This document shows, in pieces, positions 1-10,000 of a stretch of DNA of 64,000 bases. The stretch's first letter is position 1; every line of letters starts with the position of its first letter. Made by a program: the position numbers and the translations under genes. Origin of the DNA: Melastoma dodecandrum (lineage: Eukaryota > Streptophyta > Magnoliopsida > Myrtales > Melastomataceae); NCBI GenBank assembly GCA_029817715.1, contig JARUPY010000090.1, positions 682,001 through 746,000 of the forward strand. Reading direction: 5' to 3'. The notes beneath the pieces were generated by a model. It had not been told where the DNA came from, made no database searches, and was given only the letters and a program-made list of their open reading frames with translations.

Positions 1-43
1 GGCGCGGGAGCTGCCGATGGCGCAGCGCTACTTCTTGTTTTGA
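1..43 (+). CDS. C-terminal end of an unidentified protein (partial)
   Basis: Only the last 13 codons are inside the window. The frame starting at base 2 reads to a TGA at 41-43, and the peptide ends in ELPMAQRYFLF. The family cannot be named from so short a piece. That it is real coding is inferred from the clean termination and from the R1 repeat starting 5 bp after the stop, as repeats do after other genes in this window. Confidence 0.4.
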   Translation, partial: ARELPMAQRYFLF

Positions 44-47
44 GGAC

Positions 48-140
48 CCGTCATTGCGAGCCGAAGGCGAAGCAACCCGGGGGCGGCACCGGCCTTGCCG
101 CGGCGGCTCCTGGGTTGCTTCGCTTCGCTCGCAATGACGG
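48..140. repeat. R1 dispersed palindromic repeat, copy 1
   Basis: The left arm begins CCGTCATTGCGAGCCGAAGG and the right arm ends TTCGCTCGCAATGACGG, so the whole element can fold into one long imperfect hairpin. The same element recurs at 157-252, 24265-24372 and five times at 42024-42602. It follows the stop codon of the truncated first gene by 4 bases. Confidence 0.9.
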
Positions 141-156
141 CGGCGAAATGAGGGGG

Positions 157-252
157 CCGTCATTGCGAGCCGCAGGCGAAGCAACCCAGGGGCCGCCGCA
201 CCGACGTTGCCGCGGCGGCTCCTGGGTTGCTTCGCTTCGCTCGCAATGACGG
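157..252. repeat. R1 dispersed palindromic repeat, copy 2
   Basis: This is a second R1 element in direct orientation, 16 bases after copy 1. The base stretches after the two copies are alike (GCGAAATGAGGGG and GCGAAATGATGGC). This suggests that element and flank were duplicated together. Confidence 0.9.
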
Positions 253-267
253 CTGCGAAATGATGGC

Positions 268-303
268 GCCCTCCCTTCTCCCGCAAGCGGGAGAAGGGAG
301 GGC
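268..303 (-). terminator. Perfect 17-bp hairpin after the reductase gene
   Basis: Bases 268-284 and 287-303 are perfectly complementary with an AA loop. The stem contains the R2 core CTTCTCCCGC/GCGGGAGAAG. It lies 8 bases beyond the stop of the minus-strand gene at 312-1409, so it can act as its transcript end. It has no T-run, so intrinsic termination is an inference. Confidence 0.55.
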
Positions 304-311
304 GGCGGCGT

Positions 312-1409
312 CTACTGCGCGGCTACGGAGTCGGCGCCGAGCGCCGGATAGTCGACATACCCTTCCGGCCCCTGGCTGTACCAGGTCTTCGCCACGTCCT
401 TGTTCAAGCTGGCGCGCGTCTTGAGGCGCGTGACGAGGTCGGGGTTGGCGATGAACGGCCGGCCGAAGGCGATGGCGTCGGCGAGGCCGGAGGCGACGTC
501 GGCCTCGGCGCGGGCGAGGTCGTAGTCGGAGTTGAGGATCAGCGGGTTCGCGAACACCTTGCGGATCGCCGGCGCCACCGGCGGGGTCGAGGGCTTGCCG
601 AACGTGCCGTCGGGGCTCGGCTCGCGCATCTCGAGGAAGGCGAGGCCGAACTTATCGAGCGCCGCGGCGGCGGCGACGAAGAGCGCGGGGGCATCCGAAT
701 CGTCGACGCCCTGGATGGCACCGTTCGGCGACAGGCGCACCGCGGTGCGATCGGCGCCGACGGTGTCGACCACCGCCTGCGTCACCTCGCGCAGGAGCCG
801 CGTGCGGTTGTCGATCGAGCCGCCGTAGCCGTCGGTGCGCAGGTTGGTGCCGTCGCGCAGGAATTGGTCGATGAGATAGCCGTTGGCGGCGTGGATCTGC
901 ACGCCGTCGAAGCCGGCCTTCAGCGCGTTGCGCGCGGCGCGGCGATAGTCCTCGAGCAGGCCGGGGATCTCGTCCTCGCGCAGGGGGCGGGCTTCCACGT
1001 AGGGCTGCTTGCCGTCGTAGGTGTGCGCCTTGTCCGGCGCGGTCGTCGCCGAGGCGGAGACCGGCTGCTCGCCATCGAGGAAGCTCGGGTGCACCACGCG
1101 GCCCATGTGCCAGAGCTGGGCGAAGAAGCGGCCGCCGGCGTCGTGCACCGCCTTCACCACCGGGCGCCACGCCTCGACCTGCTCGTCGCTCCACAGGCCC
1201 GGCGCGTAGGGCCAGCCGAGGCCCAGCTGCGAGATGCCGGTCGCCTCCGAGATGATCAGGCCGGCGCTGGCGCGCTGCGCGTAATATTGCGCCATGATCG
1301 GCGTCGGCACGTGCGCGCGGGTGGCGCGGCCGCGGGTCAGCGGCGCCATGATGATGCGGTTCGGCGCCTCGATCGCCCCGAGGCGGATCGGATCGAATAG
1401 GGTCGGCAT
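312..1409 (-). CDS. Old yellow enzyme family alkene reductase (NemA-like)
   Basis: Cytoplasmic FMN-dependent NAD(P)H oxidoreductase of the OYE family, which reduces activated C=C bonds (enones, N-ethylmaleimide) or nitro-esters. The 365-residue protein is full length for the family. It starts with the usual LFDPIRLG/NRIIMAPLTR block and has the substrate-anchoring pair H173 and N176 (IHAANGY), followed by DGYGGSIDNR (193-202). The C-terminal AFGRPFIANPDLV segment is the FMN phosphate-binding region. The start chosen at 1409 has GGAG 6-7 bases upstream; an in-frame ATG 30 bases further out has none. Such enzymes are often under electrophile-sensing repressors, but none is encoded beside it here. 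The physiological substrate is unknown. Confidence 0.93.
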   Translation of the reverse strand: MPTLFDPIRLGAIEAPNRIIMAPLTRGRATRAHVPTPIMAQYYAQRASAGLIISEATGISQLGLGWPYAPGLWSDEQVEAWRPVVKAVHDAGGRFFAQLWHMGRVVHPSFLDGEQPVSASATTAPDKAHTYDGKQPYVEARPLREDEIPGLLEDYRRAARNALKAGFDGVQIHAANGYLIDQFLRDGTNLRTDGYGGSIDNRTRLLREVTQAVVDTVGADRTAVRLSPNGAIQGVDDSDAPALFVAAAAALDKFGLAFLEMREPSPDGTFGKPSTPPVAPAIRKVFANPLILNSDYDLARAEADVASGLADAIAFGRPFIANPDLVTRLKTRASLNKDVAKTWYSQGPEGYVDYPALGADSVAAQ

Positions 1410-1449
1410 AGGCTCTCCAGTCGCAAATGAGGTGCCCATCAGGGCACCA

Positions 1450-1480
1450 CAGACGTCTGCATATTATACCGCTAGGTAGC
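1450..1480 (-). promoter_or_regulatory. Putative promoter/operator of the OYE reductase
   Basis: Read on the minus strand there is a perfect -10 box TATAAT (1463-1468). It is preceded by TACCtagcGGTA, an inverted repeat overlapping its edge, and followed by the 10-bp palindrome CAGACGTCTG (1450-1459). No convincing -35 is visible. The two palindromes would suit a repressor, but the regulator is not in the window. Confidence 0.5.
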
Positions 1481-1552
1481 TTTCGCCACATGCCAGGGTC
1501 GCAATTCGCCGATGCGGCTCGCGCAGGTGTCGAGGCGCCGACGCCCGGCGCG

Positions 1553-2260
1553 TTACGCCAGCGTCGCGACCATGCTGACGGCGGGCGGCCAGCGCCACTG
1601 CGGCGGCTTGGCCGGCTCCAAGCGCTCGAGGACGAGCAGCAGCGTCACGAGAGCCATCGCGGCGAGGTGCGCGCCGCCGGCGATGGCAGGCACCAGCATC
1701 CACGGCCAGCAGGCCCCGACGCAGGCCGCGCCGCTGGTCGCTCCTTGCATCACCGCGTCGCGCAGCGATTTGGGCCCGAACGGCGCAATCGGATGCAGAC
1801 GATGGCAGCGGTTGCGGCTGGCCTGCGCGATGGGCGAGGCGCTCCACAGAAGCGCCAGCCCGACGAGCCCGGCACAGGTCGCGGCCGGCGGCAGGCGCGC
1901 CAGCGCGGCGCCGGCCGGGATGAGCACGACGCCCGCCGCGAGCCACGCCGCCGCATAGCCGAAGCCGAGGCCCGCGAGCGCGGTCGCGCGGCGGTGCGGA
2001 GCCACCGAACTCCAGACATGGCCGACGGGCAGCGCGAGCAGCGGCGGCATCATCGCGACGACCATCAGCATCCAGGCAGCGACCGCGGGAAGGGCGGCGT
2101 CTTGCGATTCGAGGCCGGAGGCACTGCAGACCGCCCAGACCGGCGCACCGGCGAGCCAGCTCTGGGCGGCGAGAAGAGCGAAGGCGCTCGCCGACAGCAG
2201 CAGCAGCCACCGCAGCGGGCCTGCCGCAAGCATATACGCCAGCGCGCCCAACAGCTTCAT
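1553..2260 (-). CDS. DUF2182 family integral membrane protein
   Basis: A 235-residue polytopic membrane protein with about six hydrophobic segments. The [16 protein letters not shown] motif and the later [19 protein letters not shown] stretch match the pattern of the DUF2182 'predicted metal-binding membrane protein' family. The Met/His/Cys-rich helices explain the metal-binding suggestion, but no function is established. The start at 2260 precedes the first hydrophobic segment; the longer reading frame upstream is basic and unlike a membrane N-terminus. It is transcribed away from the neighbouring ABC transporter, with about 220 bases between their starts. Ribosome binding is weak, so the start is less sure than the family. 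Confidence 0.7.
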   Translation of the reverse strand: MKLLGALAYMLAAGPLRWLLLLSASAFALLAAQSWLAGAPVWAVCSASGLESQDAALPAVAAWMLMVVAMMPPLLALPVGHVWSSVAPHRRATALAGLGFGYAAAWLAAGVVLIPAGAALARLPPAATCAGLVGLALLWSASPIAQASRNRCHRLHPIAPFGPKSLRDAVMQGATSGAACVGACWPWMLVPAIAGGAHLAAMALVTLLLVLERLEPAKPPQWRWPPAVSMVATLA

Positions 2261-2480
2261 CGGACCAGCTTCAATCGACGGGCGAATACTTGTCTTGCCG
2301 CGACAAAGCAGGCGCAATGCTGCTTTAGGCGGACGACCTGTTTTGCAGTTGGCACCGCGAGGGCGCGCTACCCGCGCGGCCCGGGCGGCACCCCATATGA
2401 ACGACGCGCGGCGCGTGCTATCGGGCCGGCCCGCCCCGCCATTCCGCCTCGTTCCAGCCCCTCGCCTCAAAGGAGCCCGC

Positions 2481-3407
2481 TTGCCCTCCGTCATCTCGAT
2501 CGCCGGTCTCACCAAGACCTACGCGTCGGGCTTCCAGGCCTTGAAGAACGTCGACCTCGAGATCGCGCAGGGCGAGATCTTCGCGCTGCTCGGCCCCAAC
2601 GGGGCCGGCAAGACGACGCTGATCTCGACCGTCTGCGGCCTGGTCAACCCGAGCGCCGGCCGCGTCACCGTCGCCGGCCACGACATCCAGCGCGACTTCC
2701 GCGCGGCGCGCAAGATCATCGGCCTGGTGCCGCAGGAGATCTCGACCGACGCCTTCGAGACGGTGCGCGCCACCGTCACCTTCTCGCGCGGCCTGTTCGG
2801 CAAGCGCGCCGATCCCGGCCTCATCGAGAAGGTGCTGCGCGACCTGTCGCTGTGGGACAAGCGCGACGCGCCGATCATGACGCTGTCCGGCGGCATGAAG
2901 CGCCGCGTGATGATCGCCAAGGCGCTGTCGCACGAGCCGGCGATCCTGTTCCTCGACGAGCCGACCGCCGGCGTCGACGTCGAGCTGCGCCGCGACATGT
3001 GGGCGATGGTGCGCGGCCTGCGCGAGCGCGGCGCCACCATCATCCTGACCACGCACTACATCGACGAGGCGGAGGAGCTGGCCGACCGCGTCGGGGTGAT
3101 CGCCAACGGCGCCGTCATCCTCGTCGAGGAGAAGGCGGCGCTGATGAAGAAGCTCGGCCGCAAGCAGCTGACGCTCCAGCTGCATCACCCGCTCGAGTCG
3201 ATCCCCGCCGGCCTCGCCGCCTACAACCTCGAGCGCCGCGCCGGCGGCAGCGAGCTCGTCTACACGTTCGACACGCAGGCCGAGGAGACGGGCATCGCGC
3301 CGCTGCTGCGCGACCTGCAATCGGCCGGCGTCGGCCTGAAGGACCTCAACACGCGGCAGAGCTCGCTCGAGGACATCTTCGTCAGCCTCGTCAGCACGAG
3401 CCAGTGA
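2481..3407 (+). CDS. ABC transporter ATP-binding protein (YadG-like)
   Basis: ATPase subunit of an ABC-2 type exporter. At 308 residues it has the length of E. coli YadG. Walker A is GPNGAGKT (38-45), the Q-loop is in LVPQEI, the signature is LSGGMKRR (135-142), Walker B is ILFLDEP (155-161) and the switch His is H192. I chose the TTG at 2481 because AAAGGAG lies 5 bases before it and the protein then begins directly with the ATPase fold. Upstream codons in the same frame are Arg-rich and look non-coding. The permease gene starts 11 bases after the stop, so the two form an operon. The transported substrate cannot be deduced. Confidence 0.93.
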   Translation: MPSVISIAGLTKTYASGFQALKNVDLEIAQGEIFALLGPNGAGKTTLISTVCGLVNPSAGRVTVAGHDIQRDFRAARKIIGLVPQEISTDAFETVRATVTFSRGLFGKRADPGLIEKVLRDLSLWDKRDAPIMTLSGGMKRRVMIAKALSHEPAILFLDEPTAGVDVELRRDMWAMVRGLRERGATIILTTHYIDEAEELADRVGVIANGAVILVEEKAALMKKLGRKQLTLQLHHPLESIPAGLAAYNLERRAGGSELVYTFDTQAEETGIAPLLRDLQSAGVGLKDLNTRQSSLEDIFVSLVSTSQ

Positions 3408-3417
3408 GCCCCATATA

Positions 3418-4194
3418 ATGACATCGTTCGCCCTCAACCTGATCGGCATCAGGTCGATCTATCTCTTCGAGATGCGCCGCTGGGTGCGCACGGCAGGCCA
3501 GAGCGTCATCGCGCCGGTGCTGTCGACGGCGCTCTACTTCATCGTCTTCGGCTCGGCGATCGGCTCGCGCATCTCGAACGTCGACGGCGTCAGCTACGGC
3601 GCCTTCATCGTGCCCGGGCTCACCATGCTGAGCCTGCTGACGCAGAGCATCTCCAATGCCGCCTTCGGCATCTACATCCCGAAGTGGAACGGCACCGTCT
3701 ACGAGCTGATGTCGGCGCCGGTGGCGTGGTACGAGGTCGTCGCCGGCTATGTCGGCGCGGCGGCGACGAAGGCGATGCTGCTCGGCCTCATCATCCTCGT
3801 CACGGCGCGCTTCTTCGTCGCCTACGAGATCGCGCATCCCGTCTGGATGGCGACCTTCCTGGTGCTGATCGCCGTCACCTTCAGCCTGTTCGGCTTCATC
3901 ATCGGCGTCTGGGCGAAGGATTTCGAGCGGCTGCAGATCGTGCCGCTGCTGATCGTCACGCCGCTGACCTTCCTGGGCGGCTCGTTCTACTCGATCTCGA
4001 TGCTGCCGCCGTTCTGGCAGAAGGTGACGCTGGTGAACCCGGTCGTCTATCTCGTCTCCGGCTTCCGCTGGAGCTTCTACGGCGCCTCCGACGTCGGCCT
4101 CGAGCTCAGCCTGACGATGACGCTGGTGTTCCTGGGCCTCTGCCTCGCCGTCGTCTGGTGGATGTTCCGCACCGGCTACCGCCTGCGGCCGTAG
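3418..4194 (+). CDS. ABC-2 type transporter permease (YadH-like)
   Basis: Membrane subunit that pairs with the ATPase just upstream. It has 258 residues, the size of E. coli YadH, with six predicted transmembrane segments and the conserved [16 protein letters not shown] and [12 protein letters not shown] blocks typical of the DrrB/NodJ/YadH permease family. The ATG lies 11 bases after the ATPase stop with no obvious Shine-Dalgarno, so it is probably translated by coupling. The pair would act as an (ATPase)2-(permease)2 exporter in the inner membrane. NodJ-like or drug-type substrates are known in the family; nothing here specifies one. Confidence 0.92.
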   Translation: MTSFALNLIGIRSIYLFEMRRWVRTAGQSVIAPVLSTALYFIVFGSAIGSRISNVDGVSYGAFIVPGLTMLSLLTQSISNAAFGIYIPKWNGTVYELMSAPVAWYEVVAGYVGAAATKAMLLGLIILVTARFFVAYEIAHPVWMATFLVLIAVTFSLFGFIIGVWAKDFERLQIVPLLIVTPLTFLGGSFYSISMLPPFWQKVTLVNPVVYLVSGFRWSFYGASDVGLELSLTMTLVFLGLCLAVVWWMFRTGYRLRP

Positions 4195-4232
4195 GCGCTT
4201 CTCGTCTCGCCTCGAACGAGGGGGCTTGTGTC

Positions 4233-4817
4233 CTACCGCCGCCGCGGCGGGATGACGATCGGCGTGTCGAAGCCCGGCCCGTGCATCGGCTCCGGCCGCG
4301 CGGCGAGCGACGGCGCGCCGACGGGCGGCGGCTCGATCTCGCGCGGGCCTACCGGCTCGCGCGGCGCGATGATGCCGGGGCCGCCGCCGCCGTGACTGCC
4401 GAAGGGGCGCAGCAGCACCGCGTCCTCGCGGCCGTCGCGACCGACGACATATTGCAGGAAATAGACTTCGCCCGGCAGGGTGGCCGCCATGCGGCGGTCG
4501 AGCGCCACCGGCAGGCAGGCGTCGAAGGACTGCACGAACTTGCCGATCTCGCGTTCGCGGTCCTGTGGCGAGCCGGTGAACCCGAGCCATGTCGTGCGCG
4601 GCGCGGCGACGACGCCGCCCTTGGCGTTCATCGAGAAGTAGAAGGTCACGCGCGTGTTGGCCGTCTCGCCCGGCGGCGCGAAGCAGCCGGCGAAATGGTC
4701 GCGCACGTCGCGCAGGCTCGCGGCGGGATGCGGATCGGCCTGGCTCGCCGAGGCCGGCGAGGCGAGGAGCGCGCAGGAGAAAAACAGGCCGCGGCGGATC
4801 GAAAGCATCGCTCCCAC
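4233..4817 (-). CDS. Secreted proline-rich C-tail protein of unknown function
   Basis: A 194-residue protein with a clear signal peptide (RRGLFFSCALLASPASA, about residues 7-24). A compact domain of about 110 residues follows, with features such as VTFYFSMNAKGG and FDACLPVALDRRMAATLPG that resemble the TonB-C-like domains of many rhizobial secreted hypotheticals. The tail is rich in Pro and Gly. The start is GTG 4817 or ATG 4808; GGGAG lies only 2 bases before the latter, so I kept the longer form. It is convergent with the ABC permease and divergent from tamA. Periplasmic location is inferred; the function is unknown. Confidence 0.65.
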   Translation of the reverse strand: MGAMLSIRRGLFFSCALLASPASASQADPHPAASLRDVRDHFAGCFAPPGETANTRVTFYFSMNAKGGVVAAPRTTWLGFTGSPQDREREIGKFVQSFDACLPVALDRRMAATLPGEVYFLQYVVGRDGREDAVLLRPFGSHGGGGPGIIAPREPVGPREIEPPPVGAPSLAARPEPMHGPGFDTPIVIPPRRR

Positions 4818-5019
4818 ATTGCGCGCGGCGGCCCTCGCCGCAAGCTCCCGCCCGCCCTCGGAGCCCCGCTCGCGCGGCCGTGCGCGATTTGCCTCGACAG
4901 GGCGTTCTGGGCTACCCCTGGGTCATCGACCTGGAGATGAAGAGCCAGCCGAGCAAGCTGGGTCAACGAGTGGATCGAACCCCATCTCGCCCGTATATGC
5001 CTACCCCTTGGCCGGTGCC

Positions 5020-7053
5020 GTGCGTCGGTCCCGCCCGTCGCGACGCCTGGCAACGTTTTCGGGCCGATCCCTCCGTTCCTCCGCGACCGGCGTCGTCGCC
5101 AGTGTCGTGGCCGGCGCCGCAGCCTATGCCGGGGCCGGCGCGCCGCCCGCGCAAGCCTTCGATCCCTTCTTCGGTCTCTTTGCCAAGGACACGCCGCCGC
5201 CGGTGAGCGCGACGACGCTGCCCTATGCGGTCGTCGTCGACGTCGGCGGCGATGCCGCCGACAAGGACGCGATCGCGCAGGCGTTGCGCGATGCCTCCGC
5301 CACCTACCGGCTGCGTCACGATGCCCCGTCCGACGGCGACGGCCTGATGCGCCGGCTCGCCGCCGATTCGGCGCCGCTCCTCGATGCGCTCTCGGCGCTC
5401 GGCTATTACGATGCGCAGCTCGCGGCCGAGGTCGCGGGCGCGCCCGTGACCTTCGACGAGGCCGGCCTCGCCGCCGGCGCCCGGCGCGCCGACGGCTCGC
5501 GCAATCGCGCCGTGGTGCCGATCAAGATCGTCGTCACGCCCGGCCCGCTCTACCGGCTGCGCCGGCTCGACGTCGACTATCCGCGCGAGCTCGCGCCCGA
5601 TCGGCTGCCGCATCGCGCGTTTCGGCTGAAGCCCGGCGACCCCGCGCGCGCCGACGACATCCGCGCGGCGCAGATCCGGCTCGTCGACTGGGTCCGCGCG
5701 CGCGGGCACCCGCTGGCCAAGGTCGGCGATCTCAAGGCCAGCGTCGATCACGCCGCCCACGCGATGGACCTGCAGCTCGCCATCGTCGCCGGCCCGAAGG
5801 CCGGCATCGGCGCGGTGACCATCTCGGGCTCTGGGCACATCCCCGTCCCCGTCGTCGCCTCGCATGTCTACGCGAGGCGCGGCCAGCCCTACTCGACGGA
5901 CGTGCTCGCCGAGACGAAGCGCTCGATTGCCCGAATCCCGGCGGTCGGCAGCGTGCGCATCCGCGAGGGCGACGCCCTCGATGCGGACGGCAACGTGCCG
6001 ATCTTCATCGACGTCACCGAGCGGCCCCGCCACGTCATCGGCGTCGCCGTGCGCTACTCGACGCTCGATGGCCCCGGCGTCACCACCTACTACGAGGACC
6101 GCAACCTCTTCGGCGGCGGCGAGAAGCTGCGCCTGCAGGCCGACGTCGCGCTGCTGCCGAGCATCACCGGCGCCTCCTACACCGGGCTGCGCGACATCAA
6201 GCCCTCCGACTTCGGCGGCCGCATCGGCGCGAGCTTCCTGAAGCCCGGCCTGTTCGGCTCGTCGAACGACCTGCTGCTCGACACCGCGGCCAACCGCACG
6301 CGCGTCGGCAGCGAGGCCTTCGGCGGCTACACCGCGAGCGAGGAGGGCGGCACGATCGCCGTCGTGCACCGCTTCTCCGACACATTCTCGGTGCAGGCAG
6401 GCGTGCAGGGGAAGAACTCGTACTCGACCGACGTGCTCGGCCAGACGTCAGCGGCCCTCGTCGGCGGCACCACGGGGGTCCGCTACGATTCGACCGACAG
6501 CCTGCTCGATCCGACGCGCGGCGTGCGCGTCACCGGCGACCTCGATGCCTACGGCAAGGCGGTGGGCTCGACCGTCAACCTCGTCGAGGCGCATGCGGCC
6601 GCCTCCACCTACTACGCGCTCGACGAGGACGCCCGCTACGTGCTGGCCGGGCGCATCGCGGCCGGCTCGCTCACCGGCGCGCCGCTCACCGCCATCCCGG
6701 CCGAGGAGCGCTTCTATGCCGGCGGCGGCTCCTCGGTGCGCGGCTTCACGCTCGGAACCATTTCGCCGCTCGTCTACAACCAGATCACCGGCGGCCGCAG
6801 CGAGCTCGAGGGCTCGCTGGAGGCGCGCGTGAAGGTGACGCAGACGATCGGCCTCGTCCCCTTCATCGACGCCGGCGGCGCCTTCCGCTCCAACCTGCCG
6901 AGCTTCGACGACTATGTCGGCGTCGGCGCGGGCCTCGGGCTGCGCTACCTCACGCCGATCGGGCCGATCCGCTTCGACGTCGCGACGCCGGTGAACCGCC
7001 GCCACGGCGACAGCCCGGTCGCCGTCTACGTCTCGATCGGGCAGTCGTTCTGA
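5020..7053 (+). CDS. tamA: Outer-membrane assembly factor TamA (BamA/Omp85 family)
   Basis: Outer-membrane Omp85-family protein that, with TamB, takes part in assembly of autotransporters and other envelope components. After a signal-like segment ending PPAQAF, three POTRA-like repeats are followed by the surface antigen barrel from about residue 340. The barrel holds the conserved FYAGGGSSVRGF motif of the inward loop, and the protein ends in ...VSIGQSF with the aromatic terminal residue required for barrel insertion. The reading frame is open far upstream (to 4654), but that part is not membrane-like. GTG 5020 and TTG 5008 are the likely starts, and no strong Shine-Dalgarno decides between them. 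The stop overlaps the tamB start by one base (TGATG). Confidence 0.9.
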   Translation: MRRSRPSRRLATFSGRSLRSSATGVVASVVAGAAAYAGAGAPPAQAFDPFFGLFAKDTPPPVSATTLPYAVVVDVGGDAADKDAIAQALRDASATYRLRHDAPSDGDGLMRRLAADSAPLLDALSALGYYDAQLAAEVAGAPVTFDEAGLAAGARRADGSRNRAVVPIKIVVTPGPLYRLRRLDVDYPRELAPDRLPHRAFRLKPGDPARADDIRAAQIRLVDWVRARGHPLAKVGDLKASVDHAAHAMDLQLAIVAGPKAGIGAVTISGSGHIPVPVVASHVYARRGQPYSTDVLAETKRSIARIPAVGSVRIREGDALDADGNVPIFIDVTERPRHVIGVAVRYSTLDGPGVTTYYEDRNLFGGGEKLRLQADVALLPSITGASYTGLRDIKPSDFGGRIGASFLKPGLFGSSNDLLLDTAANRTRVGSEAFGGYTASEEGGTIAVVHRFSDTFSVQAGVQGKNSYSTDVLGQTSAALVGGTTGVRYDSTDSLLDPTRGVRVTGDLDAYGKAVGSTVNLVEAHAAASTYYALDEDARYVLAGRIAAGSLTGAPLTAIPAEERFYAGGGSSVRGFTLGTISPLVYNQITGGRSELEGSLEARVKVTQTIGLVPFIDAGGAFRSNLPSFDDYVGVGAGLGLRYLTPIGPIRFDVATPVNRRHGDSPVAVYVSIGQSF

Positions 7054-10000
7054 TGCGCCGCCGCCTCGTCCTTGCGGGCTGTCTCGCGGCCGCCGTCGCG
7101 GCGGCTGGCGCCGGCGGCCTCGCGTTCGTCGGACGTGCCAGCGGCATCGACGACCAGCAGGGCTATCTCGCCGCGCTCATCTCCAGCGCGCTGTCGTCGC
7201 AGGCGACGCAGGTGCATATCGGCGCAGTCGACGGCGCGCTGTCGTCGGACGCGACGATCCGCGACCTCGTGATCTCCGATCGCGACGGGCCGTGGCTGAA
7301 GCTCGATCGCGCGCATATCGCCTGGCGGCGCGCCGCGCTGCTGCTGCGCCGGCTCGAGATCGACGACCTCGCGATCGGCCATCTCGAGATCCTGCGCCGC
7401 CCCGGCCTGAAGCACGACCCGAACAAGCCGCTGCTGCCGAACCTGCCGGTGAAGCTCGAGATCAAGCAGTTCGCGATGGCCGATCTCGATCTCGGCGCGC
7501 CGGTGCTCGGCGCGGCGATGCGGGCGACGGCGACGGGGCACACCGTGCTCGGCTCGCCGTCCGAAGGCCTGCAGTTCTCGCTCGACGGCCGGCGGCTGGA
7601 CAGCCCGGGCTCGCTCGAGGCGGACCTCGACTGCGTGCCGAAGGGCCAGGCGCTGCACGTCAAGGTCGCGCTCGACGAGCCGCCGGGCGGCCTGCTCTCG
7701 CAGGTCGCGCATCTGCCGGGCCAGCCGCCGGTCACCTTCCGCCTCGGCGGCGACGGCACGCTCGACGCCTTCGAGGGCAAGCTCGCCTTCCGCGCCGGCC
7801 CGACGATCGATGCCGACGGAAAGATCACGCTCGCGCGCCATGACGACGGCCGCGATCTCGCCGTGCGCGTCGGCGGCCGGCTCGGCGCGCTGCTGCCGCC
7901 GGTCGCCGCGCCGATCTTCGAGGGCAGCACCGAGCTGTCGAGCGATGCGCGCTTCGGCGACGACGGCGGCTTCTCGCTCGGCAAGCTGGCGCTGACCTCG
8001 CATCTCGCGCGGCTCGATGCGCACGGCACGCTCACGCCCGATAGGGTGATGGACTTCGACCTCGCCGTCCGCGCCCTGCCGAGCCAGGGCGACGCCACCG
8101 CGCTTGCCGGGGCGACGATCCGCAAGCTGGTGCTCGATGCCGCCGCGCAGGGCACGTTGCGCCGGCCGCGCCTGCGCGCCGCGTTGTCGGTGGCCGACGC
8201 GAACCTGCCGCAGGGGCGGCTCGGTGGCCTCGACGCGCGCTTCACCGCTACGCCGAGCGGCGACGTCACCAGCGCCGACACGCGCCTGACGCTCGAGGGC
8301 GAGGCCCGCGCGACCGGCCTCGTGCCGCGCGACGCCCGCCTGGCCCAGGCGATCGGCGGCAGCGCCAAGCTTGCCCTCGCCGGCCACGTCGACCGCCACG
8401 GTGTCGCGACCTTCGACAAGCTCGCCGCCGAGACGCCGCCGGCCTCGCTCGCCTATGCCGGCGACATCGCATCGTCGCGCGTGCACGGCCGCCTCACGGC
8501 GCGCGCGCCGGACCTCGCGCGCTTCGGCAGCCTCGCCGGCCTGCCGCTCGCCGGCGCGGTCGCTGCCGGCCTCGACCTCGACGGCGCGCCGGACGCGCAT
8601 CTCTGGCGCGCCACGATCGCCGCCTCAGGCCGCGACCTCGGCACGGGCATGCGCGCCGCCGACGGCCTGCTCGGCCGCAGCGTCGATGCGCACGGCAGCC
8701 TGCAGCTTGCCGACGACGGTTTGACGGTCGACGATCTTGTCCTCGACGCCGCGCACGCCTCCGCCCGTGTCGCCGGGACGATCCCCGCGCGGGACGACGC
8801 GACGCGCGATCCGGCGCGGCCGGCGAAGCTCGACGCGCACATCGTCCTGCCCGATCTCTCTGCCGCCGACCCGCGCCTCACCGGCGCCGCGCATGTCGAC
8901 GCGCAGGTGACCGGCGACCTCGCCAAGCCGAAGATCGCGCTCGCGGCCGCGCTCGACGGCGCGACCGCGCTCGGGCGGCCGATCCCGCATCTCGCGCTCG
9001 TCGCGCATGGCACCGACCCGCGCGGCGCCACGCGCGCCGACGCGACGCTCGACGGCAGCGTCGACCGCAAGCCCGCGCGGGGCTCGATCGCGCTGGCGCG
9101 GCATGGCCTCGCCTGGGACCTCTCGACGCTCGACGTCGCGATCGGCTCGGTCGCGCTGCAGGGCGCGGGCCGCATCGACGCGAGGAGGCTCGTCGACGGC
9201 CGCCTGCGGCTGGCGGCCGGCAACCTCGACGATCTCTCGCCGCTGGCCCTGACGCGGCTTGCCGGCACGCTGTCGCTCGACGCCGCCTTCGCGACGCCGG
9301 ACGCGAAGCAGAACGCGACGCTGACGGCGCGCGCCGACAACCTCGTCGCCGGGCCGGCGGCGGTCCACGCGCTCGCGCTGCGCGCCGCGGCGAGCGACCT
9401 CTACGGCAGACCGGTCGTCGACGCCGAAGCCAAGCTCGATCGGGCGACGGTTGCTAGCCAAACCGTCTCGACCGCTAGCCTCACCGCCAAGGGCGCGGCG
9501 TCGCGCAGCGCCATTGCGATGTCGGCCCGGGCCGCGGGCTTCGACCTCGACGCCGCCGGCGCGCTCGTGCCGGGCCTCGCCAAGGGCGCGGCGACCCGCT
9601 TCGAGCTCGCGAGCTTTTCCGCGCGCCGCGACGCGCATCGGATCGCGCTCGCCGGCCCCGCCAGGCTCACGCTGGCCGACGGCGGCGTCACCATCGACAG
9701 GCTGGCGCTCGGCATCTCGGGCGGCCGCGTCGCGGTCTCCGGGCGCGCCGGCAAGGTGCTCGACCTCACCGCGGAAGCCAAGGCGATCCCGCTCGCCGCC
9801 GCGGACATCGTGGCGCCGGGCCTCGGCCTCTCCGGCACGCTGGATGCCGACGCGCGCGTCATCGGCACGCCCGCCGATCCGACGGGGCCCTACCACGTGA
9901 CGATCAGGCACCTCGTTGCGCCGCAGGCGAGGGACGCCGGCCTGGCGCCGATCGACGTCGCGGCGTCGGGCAGGCTCGGCGGCCACCGCGCCTCGCTCGA

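Noticed and set aside
4900..5000. Possible tRNA fragment or small gene in the tamA leader (GGATCGAACCCC)
   Set aside because: No cloverleaf can be drawn around it, and the peptide in the matching frame has no family features.
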